From assembly GCA_014621425.1 (NCBI GenBank), contig JAANBB010000393.1, positions 1 to 38,529 on the forward strand: DNA of 38,529 nucleotides. The letters are read 5' to 3'. Under the pieces are notes generated by a model. The model worked only from the letters and a program-made list of their open reading frames with translations. It did no database searches and was not told the origin of the DNA. Of this stretch, positions 21,418 through 31,438 are shown piece after piece. Made by a program: the position numbers and the translations under genes. This DNA is from Cylindrodendrum hubeiense (taxonomy: Eukaryota > Ascomycota > Sordariomycetes > Hypocreales > Nectriaceae). The first letter of the stretch is position 1. Each line of letters opens with the position of its first letter.

Positions 21418-23218
21418 TTAAACCACAAGCTTTGTATCAACCTTTCCAGCTCCTTTCTCGGATACTATTTCCTGCGACGAAGAGTCCTCTCTTACCGCCT
21501 CTAAGATTCCTGGGCCTTCAAACTTGGCAGAAATCTCCTCTAGAGTAAGTCCCTTTGTCTCAACAAAGATGAAGTACGCAATTACGAGGAAGATCAAGTT
21601 CCATGACGCATTAATGAAGTAGAACTTCCAGCCTAGATCGGCCATTGCATAGGCCATACAGAAGGATGCTAAGAGACTAGAGTAAAGGTTAGTCCTTGTT
21701 CTGGCAAAATATTGGAGAAAACGAACCCGAATCCGGAATCAAGCATGCGGAAGATGGCAATGCCAGTGGCTCGGAGCTTGTACTGAGAAACCTCTGTCGG
21801 ATATAAACTCGTCATGGGTGTGATCGAAAACGCATAAAACCCCTGGAAGAGGAAGATGACTGCGATGGTGCCGTATATCCCGCTCTCATTGGTGCTCTCT
21901 CCATAATCTAGCCTACGTTAGTTCATGATCGGGCTAAAGTTGATGAGCGCAAGCCAACTTACGCTTAATCAAGCCACCAATAATGTATAGGGTCACAACC
22001 ATGCCAGAAATTCCGATAAATGTCTGTATCCGGCGGCCGAGGATGTCTACCATGAAACTGCCCAGAACAGCAACGGCAAAAGACCAGCAGTTGATGATGA
22101 CTTGGATCTGGGTTTGCTTGGTTGTGTCTGTGATGCCAGCTTGGTCGAGAATTTTAGTGAGGTAAAATCTGCATTTGTTCGTTAGAGGTGCTCTTTGATA
22201 ATGGAATAGCAGCAATCTTACGAGATGATGAAGTTTCCAAACATGTTGATCATTGGGCCAAATGTGCAAAGGATGGCCAGCCTCTTCCGGTTGGCCGGCG
22301 TGGAGATAATCTCTCTCCACGGGTTCCGAGGATACTCCTCTTCTTCCTTCATAATGACTGTCTTAATCTCTCGTAAAGACTCCCACCCCTGCTCGACATT
22401 CTCGATCCCCTTACCTTGCATGATGACGAGGACTTCGTGCGCTTCGTCATCACGTTTATTGGCGATGAGCCAACGCGGAGATTCCGGGATAAACGGCACA
22501 AGGACCACCGCGAGGAGAGTTGGCACAAACTGCAACAATGAAGGCAACCGCCAGGACCAGGTGCTTTCGATGTTCTGGCTTCCATAGTTGACGATCGATG
22601 ATGCGAGGCTGCCGACGTAGAAGCAAGAAAAGAAGAGACCAAGCACTCGACCACGCTGGCGCGCTGGGAGCAATTCTCCTAGCAGCGTTGGGGCAGCTCC
22701 GTTGCTTATAGCAGAGCCCATGCCGACAATTATGCGTGCAACAATGAACATGCTAATGTTTTGGGCTGCAGCTTGAAGGATGATGCCGACTGCCGTGATA
22801 ATTGACGCCACGAGAATGGCACGTCGGCGGCCAAAGTAGTCTGGAATTGGTTGCATAAGAAATGCGCCTACAATGCCGCCCATCCATGATGCAGCATTAT
22901 TGAGTCCTTCAAGCGCCGTGGTGAGATGGAAGTATTCCGAGTACGATGGAAGAATTAGAAGGCCGTTCATAACAGACGCGTCATAGCCGAGTGTCTGTTG
23001 ATGTGAGTACTGAACATAGAGTATTTGTGAGTTTGACTTACGGCCGAGTTGACCACAGCCACGGCTAGAAGCAGGGGACCTAACACCCTGAGGTCGGCCG
23101 TGACCAGTTTGGAAACGTGTTTGCGCTCGAAAGGAGCCATCTTGTTGGAGGATTCTTGAAGGACGCGTGAGAACAGAGTCTGAGTCGTCGAGCAGCCTGC
23201 ATGATCAAACCCACTCAT
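21418..23218 (-). CDS. MFS sugar transporter (proton symporter type)
   Basis: Model: join(21418..21676, 21727..21907, 21963..22168, 22222..22994, 23042..23218), 531 aa, phase kept through four introns (50, 55, 53 and 47 bp). Sugar-porter marks: TLGYDASVMNGLL in TM1, DYFGRRRA (GRRR at 114-117) in the loop after TM2, PESPRW (229-234) after TM6, DILGRR in the second half, LYPTEVSQYKLRATG after TM10 and VETKGLTLEE after TM12. These fit fungal lactose/hexose-permease-like members. The substrate is unknown. The second Met (residue 27, at 23140) is an alternative start. The intron from 21726 has an unusual gttcgt donor. The gene diverges from the DUF1479 gene, so both probably share a promoter and serve one pathway. 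Confidence 0.9.
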
Positions 23219-23770
23219 GCATGCTTCTCAGTCATTTCTTATAACAAAATGATTGTGTAAGAAGTTGCGATTTGTGATGCGCCAGGATTGATTGGCGGAT
23301 GTCGTAGTTCGGTTGACCTCGGGTGAGTCTATCTCGGGCCCGCTCTGACGAGTCAGTGGGACTACGCACGTTGCAACAGATCTTATCGCACCTATCACCA
23401 GCTGCCTTATCATGAGTCTTTCCCCTAAAGGGCCATGGCTGGGATGAATCCCGGGGAGTCCATGCGGCTTGCAGCTGGCCAGAGCACTCGCGGGGCCCCG
23501 GATCGAGAGCCCTCGATATTGATAAGAGATCCAGCACAGATCACGTAGACTCGCCCGAGCCCGCCCGAGTCAACTTTGCAGTTGCCAATGGCCGGCGGCG
23601 AATACAATGCGACCGCCCTCGGGAATTTCTTTAATACTCGCCCATTATCCGAGCCAGAAGACGATAAGATATTTAACGTAGACTCGCGCGTCAATTCGGC
23701 GTAAAACTGCCGTTCTACATCAACCAATCCAAACCACATCCTCCCTAGCGAGTATCTCTGCATCCTCACC
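23219..23770. promoter_or_regulatory. shared divergent promoter with CGAG/CTCG inverted repeats
   Basis: This 552-bp region separates two divergent start codons. It has ATCGAG-N4-CTCGAT at 23502-23517, GACTCG-N12-CGAGTC at 23548-23571, CTCG-N9-CGAG at 23637-23653 and the palindrome CGGGGCCCCG at 23491-23500. Further CTCGGGCCCG sequence lies near 23333. Zn2Cys6 regulators commonly bind paired CG-rich half-sites, and one is encoded two genes away. The DUF1479 side ends with a short leader before CACCATG, a good context for initiation. Operator function is inferred. Confidence 0.5.
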
Positions 23771-25134
23771 ATGCCTGGACAAGTTCGAAACTGGCCCGCT
23801 TGGCCCGAGTTCACAAAGCAGGGAAGTATTGAGGCAGAGGACCCGGACTTCCTTGCCACAAAGAAGGCTGTCATTGCCCAGTACGGGGCGGACGCGCTCA
23901 GACAGAGCTGGATTGCTGTGTGCGAGCAGCTCCAGGCTGTCACTGATGAGATCGCCATCAAGGGACAGAGTATCATTCCTATCCTCAATGCAGATGAGAT
24001 CATTCGGAATGGATTGACGGATGACCAGAAGGCCGAAATGAAGAGTATCGGAGCTTTTGTTGTCCGGGGAGTTCTACCCGAGTCCGAGGCTACAGCGCAT
24101 TATGCAGATCTCCGGAAATATGTCGCCGATAACAAAGGCAGAATCAACGGCTGGCCAAAGGAGAGTCCCGCAATGCTGATGCTGTACAACTCTCCTACTC
24201 AAAATGCCATCCGCGCCCACCCAAACCACCTTCGTCTCCAGCGCATGCTCAATGAACTTTGGCACGATTCAACGGCGGAGACATCGTCGGACCCTCTGGT
24301 ATATCTCGACGGAGCGAGAGATCGACCCCCGAAGCAGGCTTTTCTTGGGCTTGGACCCCACATTGATGCTGGAAGTCTTTGTCGCTGGGCCGACCCAACG
24401 TATCGCGAGTCGTATGGACATATTCTAGCTGGCAAACCAGAGTTGCATGACCCATATGACCTCGGGGTCCGAAAAGACGCTAACCAGGAGCTGTACCCTG
24501 GAGTAGCACATTCGAGCGTCTTTCGATCGTTCCAGGGTTGGACGGCACTGACAAAGGCGGCTCCGCGAGAGGGCTCTTTGCTGATATATCCCAACGTCGC
24601 GACCGCTATCGCATATGTCATTCTCCGACCTTTCTTCAAGCCTCCTAGCCAACCTGAGGATGTCATGAATGCCGAGAAGTGGACTTTGGACGAGTCCATT
24701 GGCTGGTTCCCCGGTACATTCAAGCCCGAGAGCCAGAGGCTCAGTCGTTCTTCGCACCCGCATCTTCGGCTGGAGGAGTGCCTGACTCACATGCCGAAAG
24801 TGAAACCCGGCGATACTGTCTGGTGGCATGAAGATGTAAGGAACCTGAATTTATGTGTGCAAAATAAGCAGTACTGACGGTTGTGTAGGTGTGTCACGCG
24901 GTGGACCCAGAGCAAGAAGGTTCTGAGAATGCTTCCGTTGTGTATATCCCGTCGTGTCCCACGACCCCAATCAATAAGGCGTACGTGAAAAGACAGATCG
25001 AAGCAACTCTAGCTGGACTGCCACCTCCTGATCACACTTTGGACAACGATCTGGACGAGACGACACTTAAAGGCTACATCGGCCTTGATGGATTGAATGA
25101 AGAAGCCAAGAGAGCCTTCGGATTTGAATTGTGA
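23771..25134 (+). CDS. DUF1479 (YbiU-like) putative Fe(II)-dependent oxygenase
   Basis: Model: join(23771..24835, 24889..25134), 436 aa, with a 53-bp gtaagg..tgtag intron. Bacterial YbiU has about the same length. The cupin-like core carries GPHIDAGSLCRW (His197, Asp199), SVFRSFQGWTALT, REGSLLIYPNV and GDTVWWHEDVCHAVDP (His353, His358). His197-x-Asp199 plus a distal His358 would make a 2-His-1-carboxylate metal site as in Fe(II)/2-oxoglutarate oxygenases. That assignment is inference from spacing. The family reaction is not established to my knowledge. Splicing rebuilds HEDVCHAV, which shows that the join is right. No signal peptide is seen, so it is probably cytosolic. Neighbours are a divergent sugar-type MFS transporter and a Zn2Cys6 regulator 20 bp past its stop, suggesting uptake and breakdown of a small molecule. 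Confidence 0.85.
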
Positions 25135-25153
25135 AGCAAGAAAAATTTGGTTG

Positions 25154-27174
25154 TTAGCTAGATACATCAGAGTCGATGAATGAAGAAAGGTCCGATTCCA
25201 CTCCGGTGTCCATATTCCAGATGTCGTCTTCTGCCAAAGCGATTCGCAGAATCTTGCTCGCTTTATCCGCAACAAGATTTCGTGATTTTATCTCATCGAG
25301 GTAGGAAATAGCCATCTCGACTTCTTTACTAAAGTCAACATTCTCTGTTGGAGACGCTGCTTTCGATTCTCGCAGCAGAAATATCGCAGCAGTAAACACA
25401 TGAAGTGACAATGCCCTAAATATCAGCTGTTAGCACATGGTCAGTAATCCGAGAGCATAAAAACCTCACCATTGCCGTCTGATAGCCAATGGCTGGTCCC
25501 AGTTGTGGGTGATCCATATGATTTCCCTTGCCGACCGAATACACACCGCCCTTGCGCCATCGTGTTGGGCCGGAGAATCAAGGTATTCTTTGTGAAGGAC
25601 CCTATGAATTCGCAGCCGGTGATGTAAGAGGACCAAGCTGATATCAAACCGCTGCCATTTAACCCATGGATGCTCCGCTTCAAGTTGATCCATCTCTGGC
25701 ATTTTTCCACCGTCAGGTTGAAGGTGTGGAGGGAGTGCGTCGATCACCTCTGCTAGCTCTTGGTCCGCAAGATGCACTGTTTCTATAATAGACCGGCTAC
25801 CTCTTCGCAAGGACTCGCGAAATCTATGGTACACTGTTGATGTGCGAGCCATCATGATGTGGTACTGGACAGGTTGAATTTGATCACCTGTAGGGTCTAC
25901 TGACGGAAGGGGAACATGAAAATCTGCCTCGTCGACCTGTGGAATTTGGTATGGAACAAGGAGCCTAAAATTGGACGTTAAAAGCAGCACTGTCTTCGGT
26001 GAAATGAACTTACCATTCACATATTACCAAAGTCCACCATAGCCTTCGTTGGGCCTCCTTGCCCAAGGGAATATTTGGTGGAACTGGGCACGAGCCATCA
26101 AGCCCAAGTGCCTGTGCGATTCGGATGGCGCAGCTCCAGAGATGTCTATTGATCTCCGAGTCGCCAAAATTGTATGAGCACATGCCTAGAATGGCTATTG
26201 TCTGGACAGTGTGGACATTTCTGGTACGCATAAAATCGGCTCGGTGAAGGCAGAGCATTGCTGCCCCGTACCAGTTATGCAGGAGTGCTTGAGGGTCGCC
26301 TAAGATGATGTCTACGTAAGCTCCTTTCCACGCCTCCGACATTATTTATAGTCTTCTTACCAGGAAGATGTAGGGTCAAGGCATAATCTTCATCTGCCAT
26401 CAGGAGGGCGGTCTATGAGTGGATATGAGCATCAACGTTGGCCGTTTTATAGACGAGAGGCGTAAACGGCGCTTACCGTTATGACGCTGAAGTAGACTGA
26501 AAGCCATGCAGGATCCATATCCGAGAGAGAAGCACCGTTTTCGATCGAATTCATAAAGTCATCATGCTCATGTTCGAAGGTTGGGTACTCAAGCGCGTAG
26601 TGGGCCCAAGAGTTCCACGTCTTGTCGAATGCGATAAGAGCCTCGCTGCACTCTCGACCAGGTAGAATAATGTGAGCCCATTGCAGTTTCTGAGGCGGAT
26701 TGACTGGCGGGGATGACGGCGCGAGGAGCTTGCTATCCAGCACGTCGAGGTTCTCCAGCAAATGGTGAGGCTTTCTTCTCCTTGTGGAAAGTGCCGAGTC
26801 CGACTGGTCAAGTGCTTTGCTGTTGACCGCACCTAGTGCATCTCGAAGCCTGTTATTTTCTTTCAAGAGCTCCTGATAACTTGGCGTGCTTGATGGATCT
26901 TTTGCGCTAGAATGCAGCGTCAGTAATCTCGATAATGGATAAGACACGAGCCAGGGTCCCCAGGACATCGCGGCATCCGGGGTTTGACGAACCTAGTCAC
27001 CATACCCCGCACCATGACCATCTCTCGAGAACAAGACTCGGCATCCCCTCGTCGGACGCATTTCGAGCAGGGGATGTGTTTGTCACACTTGACCTTGCGA
27101 GAGGCACAGGACCGGCAGCTGCGCGGAGCTCGCTGAGTGTTGCGGGGGGTAGATTCGGAGGTGTCGCCTGGCAT
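25154..27174 (-). CDS. Zn2Cys6 fungal-specific transcription factor
   Basis: Model: join(25154..25415, 25470..25964, 26014..26311, 26361..26412, 26477..26906, 26993..27174), 572 aa; total length and every junction are in phase. The N-terminal binuclear zinc cluster has C20-x2-C23-x6-C30-x5-C36-x2-C39-x8-C48 with RKVKCD, then a likely dimerisation helix (YQELLKENNRLRDAL). The middle region (DPQALLHNWYGAAMLCLHR, RRLWWTLVICEW, LPSVDP) is the fungal_trans domain. The C-terminus is acidic (AEDDIWNMDTGVESDLSSFIDSD), plausibly an activation region. Intron 1 uses a gttcgt donor, and exon 4's gtag acceptor follows an intron of only 49 bp, so those two joins are less sure. It ends 20 bp from the DUF1479 stop and is the likely local regulator of that gene and the MFS transporter. 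Confidence 0.86.
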
Positions 27175-28472
27175 ACTTGCGGTTCGCCAACTCAGCCGGG
27201 CACAGCCGAAGGAGCCAATTGACTAGTTACGTGCGTTCTTGATTGTATGCCCCTTCTCAAGGTCCGGCGAGAGAGCTGCTAACGCAACTTTAATCCTCGG
27301 GAAATCGGCTGGATAGTCGTCCTCGGAGTGCGATTGCGAAGAACAAAACTCGGACCTCCCTGTTCAATTGTAATCATCAACCCGTGAATGGCTGTCCATG
27401 GTTGTTCAAAAAGCGTAAGGTTCTGGTGTTAGTGTTATTGTTAGATGGGAAACAAACTCAACCGAAGTCGCCCGAGGCTGTTACCACATGTTATCACTAA
27501 CTTATCTGGAGGTACGCCAGGAAGCAAGTAGCTGAGTCATGCTTTCCGCTGGCCGATTCTGTCGCGTGGATGTCGCCCCAATCCGTTATTAGTTAGTAGC
27601 AATTCTTGCTGACGCTGTTACCTCCATCCCCATTCTCCGGCATCTTTAAGACGAACATGATATTTTTAGTAGGCGTCTCTGCACGCGTGTTTCCTAAATC
27701 CCATACTTACCGAGCCGAAATCTTGTAATTCAGGTGCCTTTTGAACGGGGTGCCATTATTTGCATCTTCAGCATTCCTTAGGGTGTCTAGACTAGAGATA
27801 GGCGCTCGATTAGACCAAGAACAGTCCTATGGGCGACATTTAAACGTTCCAGGTAATGAATGCTGCCATTGTGTGATCAAGTAATGGATAAATGATGATC
27901 ACTTCGGGATGTGGGGTGCATCGGACGCATTGCTGCTCTGAGAGCTATCCCGCTCGAGAGCCCTCTCAACCTCCTTCATCACCCCTGCCTCTCCCCGCAC
28001 AATATTGAGGAATCAAGACAGCTCAAGTTTTCAGCCTCCAATTAGATTTCAAATATATCAACTAAATTATCATGTGAACCCGTTAGTGACTACAGCGTCG
28101 CATCTCAACTGCCGGTATTCCATCCCGGACACACCCATTGCAACCGACCAGGACATCTGATTGGAAGTTACCCCTCACCATTACCAGGATACGTGGAATA
28201 GATTGACACTGGTGATCCAATTTGGATATGATCCGGACTACTTCTTTCACTTACCAATGCCTACAATCCTTGGCTCTGCTAGAGGCGTGATTTGCTTTAG
28301 GCTAGAGTGAAGACCAAGTGATTTGTGCTTGGCCTACACACCTTCTCATGAATCCTGGGCGTTATCCTAGGACTTGAGGACTAGGTACAAGGTAGTTTTT
28401 ATAGGCTAAAATGTACCCATTTCTGACACTCAATACGTTTCAATATCCAACGTGCCTTGTACCAAAGCTAAC
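27175..28472. other. divergent intergenic region, no gene seen
   Basis: Lies between the 5' ends of the Zn2Cys6 regulator and the next MFS gene, so it holds both promoters. No conserved ORF was seen. Sequence from 28020 on is A/T-rich. Scattered CGG/CCG triplets occur near 27180-27320 but form no clear pair. Confidence 0.35.
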
Positions 28473-28658
28473 ATGTGTCACCCAGTCTCTCAGCAGGGTT
28501 TAGATTCTTTGCCACCCGCTTTTAATGCCAGAGTGCTAGCCATATATGAAGCCAAGGATTCCATTGGAGATGATTTATTCCCCTTAATTCTACCTCATGC
28601 CCAAGCAAAGCTTAGAAATCCTGCACAGCTGAGAAAGACTTCGTTGAAAGATGGATGA
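28473..28658 (+). other. upstream ORF overlapping the MFS start codon (61 codons)
   Basis: An ATG at 28473 opens a 61-codon frame that ends at TGA 28656-28658, eight bases into the MFS coding sequence and in another frame. If the transcript starts before 28473, scanning ribosomes would meet this ATG first, and translation of the transporter would be reduced. The predicted peptide (ARVLAIYEAKDSIGDDLFPL..) looks protein-like but has no family I recognise, so it could also be a relic of an older gene. Confidence 0.35.
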
Positions 28659-30549
28659 AAATCTCGACGAAAATGCCATCCACGAGATCGAGGATGAGCT
28701 CAATATCAAGATTTACCCTGGAACTGAGATTATGCGAGATGTCGGAAACCACCACTTCGTCAAGGCCGGCGATAAGGTTGGGGAAGCCCGCGTGCTAGTA
28801 CCTCAGCCTTCAAACGACCCACATGATCCGCTGAACTGGAATAAGAAATGGAAGACCATCACTATCATCTGTGGATGCCTTCTATCGTTCAGTTTGAACC
28901 TGGGACCATTGGCAAATGCCCCCTTATTTGGTTTGCAACCCATACCGTCCTGATAACCTTTTCTTAATGAGTACAGAGGCATACATCCATGAATGGGGTT
29001 GCAGTTTGGCTGAAGCAATTCAATTCACTGGTACGATAAACCCATATTTAAGTCGTCTTCTTGATCCTGATTATATATCTAGGTATTGCAATCCTCGTCT
29101 TGGGCTTCAGCAACTTTATTTGGGTTCCAATGTCGACCTGCTTCGGTCGCAGACCTGTGATGATTCTAAGTTCCCTCATCTGCGCAATGTCGTCTATCTG
29201 GAGGGCCAAGGCAACAAGCTATGGCTCTTTTATGGGAGCCTCGGTGTAAGTTGGTTGATTCACGAGTGATCTGTAATCTGCTCACTTCTTCAGTCTGAAT
29301 GGCCTCGGGGCCGGACCTTGCGAAACCGTTATGCCTCAGATAATCGCAGACATGATCTTCCTTCATGACCGGGGAAAATACCAGACGCTATATTTCACCA
29401 CATACTTTAGTTCATTGATGGTAGGCCATTGGATCGATCATGGAACGGACCTTACTCATTGATTTCTTAGATCGGTCCCATTATTGCCGGCGCCATGGCA
29501 GATCACCACGGCTGGAGGAGTTTCTGGTGGTGGAACACTGCTCTCTTATTCTTCACTTGCGCTGTCAACACTTTCTTTTTCCCGGAGACTAGATATCACC
29601 GGGAGATGCCTGTTGAGCCTCCTCAAACTCAGCCGGCCGATCGAGAGATCGAGAAGCAGCGGAGCAATGAAGGAACTGCAAGTATCAAAGAGGAAGGGGA
29701 GGCCGAAAGAGCTACCCCTACCACCATGGCTACGACTGGGGAGCACACTTGGCTCTCTCGCGGAAAGCCATCAAAGAAGCAGTTCAGTCCTTGGGGGAAG
29801 TATCAAGGCAATCTGCTTCGCGAACTTTGGCTCCCGTGGTACCTTCACCTCTACCCGATTGTCGAATTTGCCTCATTCGCTGTGTCATTCACTGCGTGCG
29901 GCTTCCTTCTCGCCAACCTGACACAGCAGCAAGCTCTCTCGCCGCCGCCTTACAACTTCTCCCCTCAGGCTGTCGGGTTCACCAATTTCGCCATTCTAGT
30001 AGGGGGGCTGATTGGACTGTTCACTTCGGGGCCGTTGTCGGACTGGGTTTCCGACTACTTGACGAAGCGAAACAATGGGGTTCGCGAACCGGAGATGAGA
30101 CTCGTCACGATGATCCCATATGTTTTCATTATGATCCTAGGTTCTGTGGTCGTTGCCGTAGGGTACGATTATCACTGGCCCTGGGAAGCAATCGTAGTCA
30201 TCGGATACACTTGTTTGGGTATCCAAGTCACCAGTCTACCTAGTATTGCTTCAACGTATGCCATCGACAGTTACAAACCGATCACGGGGTCTATGTTTGT
30301 TACCATCACAATGTAAGTGCACCGAGTTCTTCGAAACATACCATACTAACATTAAATAGTAATAAAAATGTTTGGGGTTATGGTTTCAGCAAGTACATCA
30401 CGTCCTGGGCAGAAAAGGATGGGTTTATTCCCCCGATGCTTACGACGATGGCGCTCATTGTATTCTTCTGCTGTTTTGGAATAGTGTTTTGGTATTTCGG
30501 AAAGTACTTTCGAGGCCTGACAAAGTCCTCTTTTGTTCACAGACTGTAG
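28651..30549 (+). CDS. MFS transporter, HOL1-like fungal family
   Basis: Model: join(28651..28930, 28977..29030, 29083..29245, 29294..29420, 29471..30312, 30360..30549), 551 aa. All five introns (46, 52, 48, 50, 47 bp) keep phase. Unspliced, the gene seems broken, because intron 1 holds a stop codon. The spliced protein has DPHDPLNW (56-63) before TM1, NLGPLANAPLFEAYIHEWGCSLAEAIQFTG, then GIAILVLGFSNFIWVP, CFGRRPVM, GLGAGPCETVMPQIIAD, LHDRGKYQTLYFTTYF and FFPETRYHRE. A hydrophilic loop follows (Glu/Lys-rich, about 250-315), then six more membrane segments, and NKNVWGYGFSKYI near the end. This pattern is that of drug/H+-antiporter-like (DHA1) fungal permeases related to Hol1. The substrate is unknown. 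It may belong with the neighbouring cluster, but nothing in the sequence proves it. Confidence 0.87.
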
Positions 30550-31060
30550 CTCACGTCTAAGGTCGGTGTTCGGTCAAGCTGGGACACAGAATGTTCGTGA
30601 CGAGGCCCACGTGGAGGAGAAACTCTCTTCCTCGCGGGCCTTCGTCAACAAAGCCCACTATGACAGCTGTTCTAATCGGTTAATTTCACACTCTATTTTA
30701 GTATTCAATATCTTTACAGTTGGATTATTGGTGCTCTAAAACTCTACCTCTGCATTCCACTGCACGAGTCACAGCCATTACCAAGAAACAGAAATTGACT
30801 GCCTAAGCAGTAAGTGGATTAGTCGCAAATTGCCTCTTGTATATCTCTAGACTGCCTTTGCCATGTATCCGAACACCAAACCACTCAATCTAACAACTGT
30901 TCGCTCCTTGTTCTCTTCCGTTAATGTTCCACTCTCTCCTCAGCGACGCTGTGTTTGGGACTGAAGTATACCCAGGACCTGAGGTAGGTGCGTACAGTTC
31001 CGCATTACCGTATTCCAGAACGTAGCAGGTTTGATATTTTGTGCTTATACTTGCATTTTT
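30550..31060. other. 3' intergenic region
   Basis: Follows the MFS stop codon and presumably holds its 3' UTR. No ORF with a recognisable product. Pyrimidine-rich sequence near 30900-30945 has no assigned role. Confidence 0.35.
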
Positions 31061-31438
31061 TTAATAGCTTACCATGGCATCCATCCAAGTAGCCCATACC
31101 GCTTTGATGTCTCTTAACATAGACTGCCACAGAATTTCGGTATCATGCAACTGCTTCATCACGCTAGATAGCTCGTCCTTAGCCATTAACCACATCTTTT
31201 CCATGCACTTGGCATCTGTGATTGAATATGGGAAGGCGCTTCGCTTCCTCATTGCAAGAATAGGCTCATCAGTGAAAGCCGACGGTAATGCGTCGAGGGC
31301 CTCATCCGAATTTTTTAATATACTTATCGATATTTTCCGTAAGCAATTGTAATTATTTAGACGAATTTCTACCAGGGATGTGCTTTCTGTCAAATAAGGA
31401 ACCAATTTAGCACGACGTTGCCTACTCTCTTCAGTCAT
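31061..31438 (-). CDS. hypothetical protein, possibly a fragment
   Basis: An ATG ORF of 125 codons (MTEESRQRRAKLVPYLT...). I do not recognise the family. The predicted protein has a normal mix of charged and hydrophobic residues and helix-forming stretches (EKMWLMAKDELSSVMKQL), unlike the Arg/Pro-rich shadow frames elsewhere. Its end reads ATG-GTAAGC-TATTAA, so the last bases could be a splice donor and the true gene may continue at lower coordinates. The frame is also open upstream of the ATG as far as a GTG near 31501. There are no domain motifs, signal peptide or membrane segment. It could be a chance ORF or a gene relic. Confidence 0.3.
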   Translation of the reverse strand: MTEESRQRRAKLVPYLTESTSLVEIRLNNYNCLRKISISILKNSDEALDALPSAFTDEPILAMRKRSAFPYSITDAKCMEKMWLMAKDELSSVMKQLHDTEILWQSMLRDIKAVWATWMDAMVSY

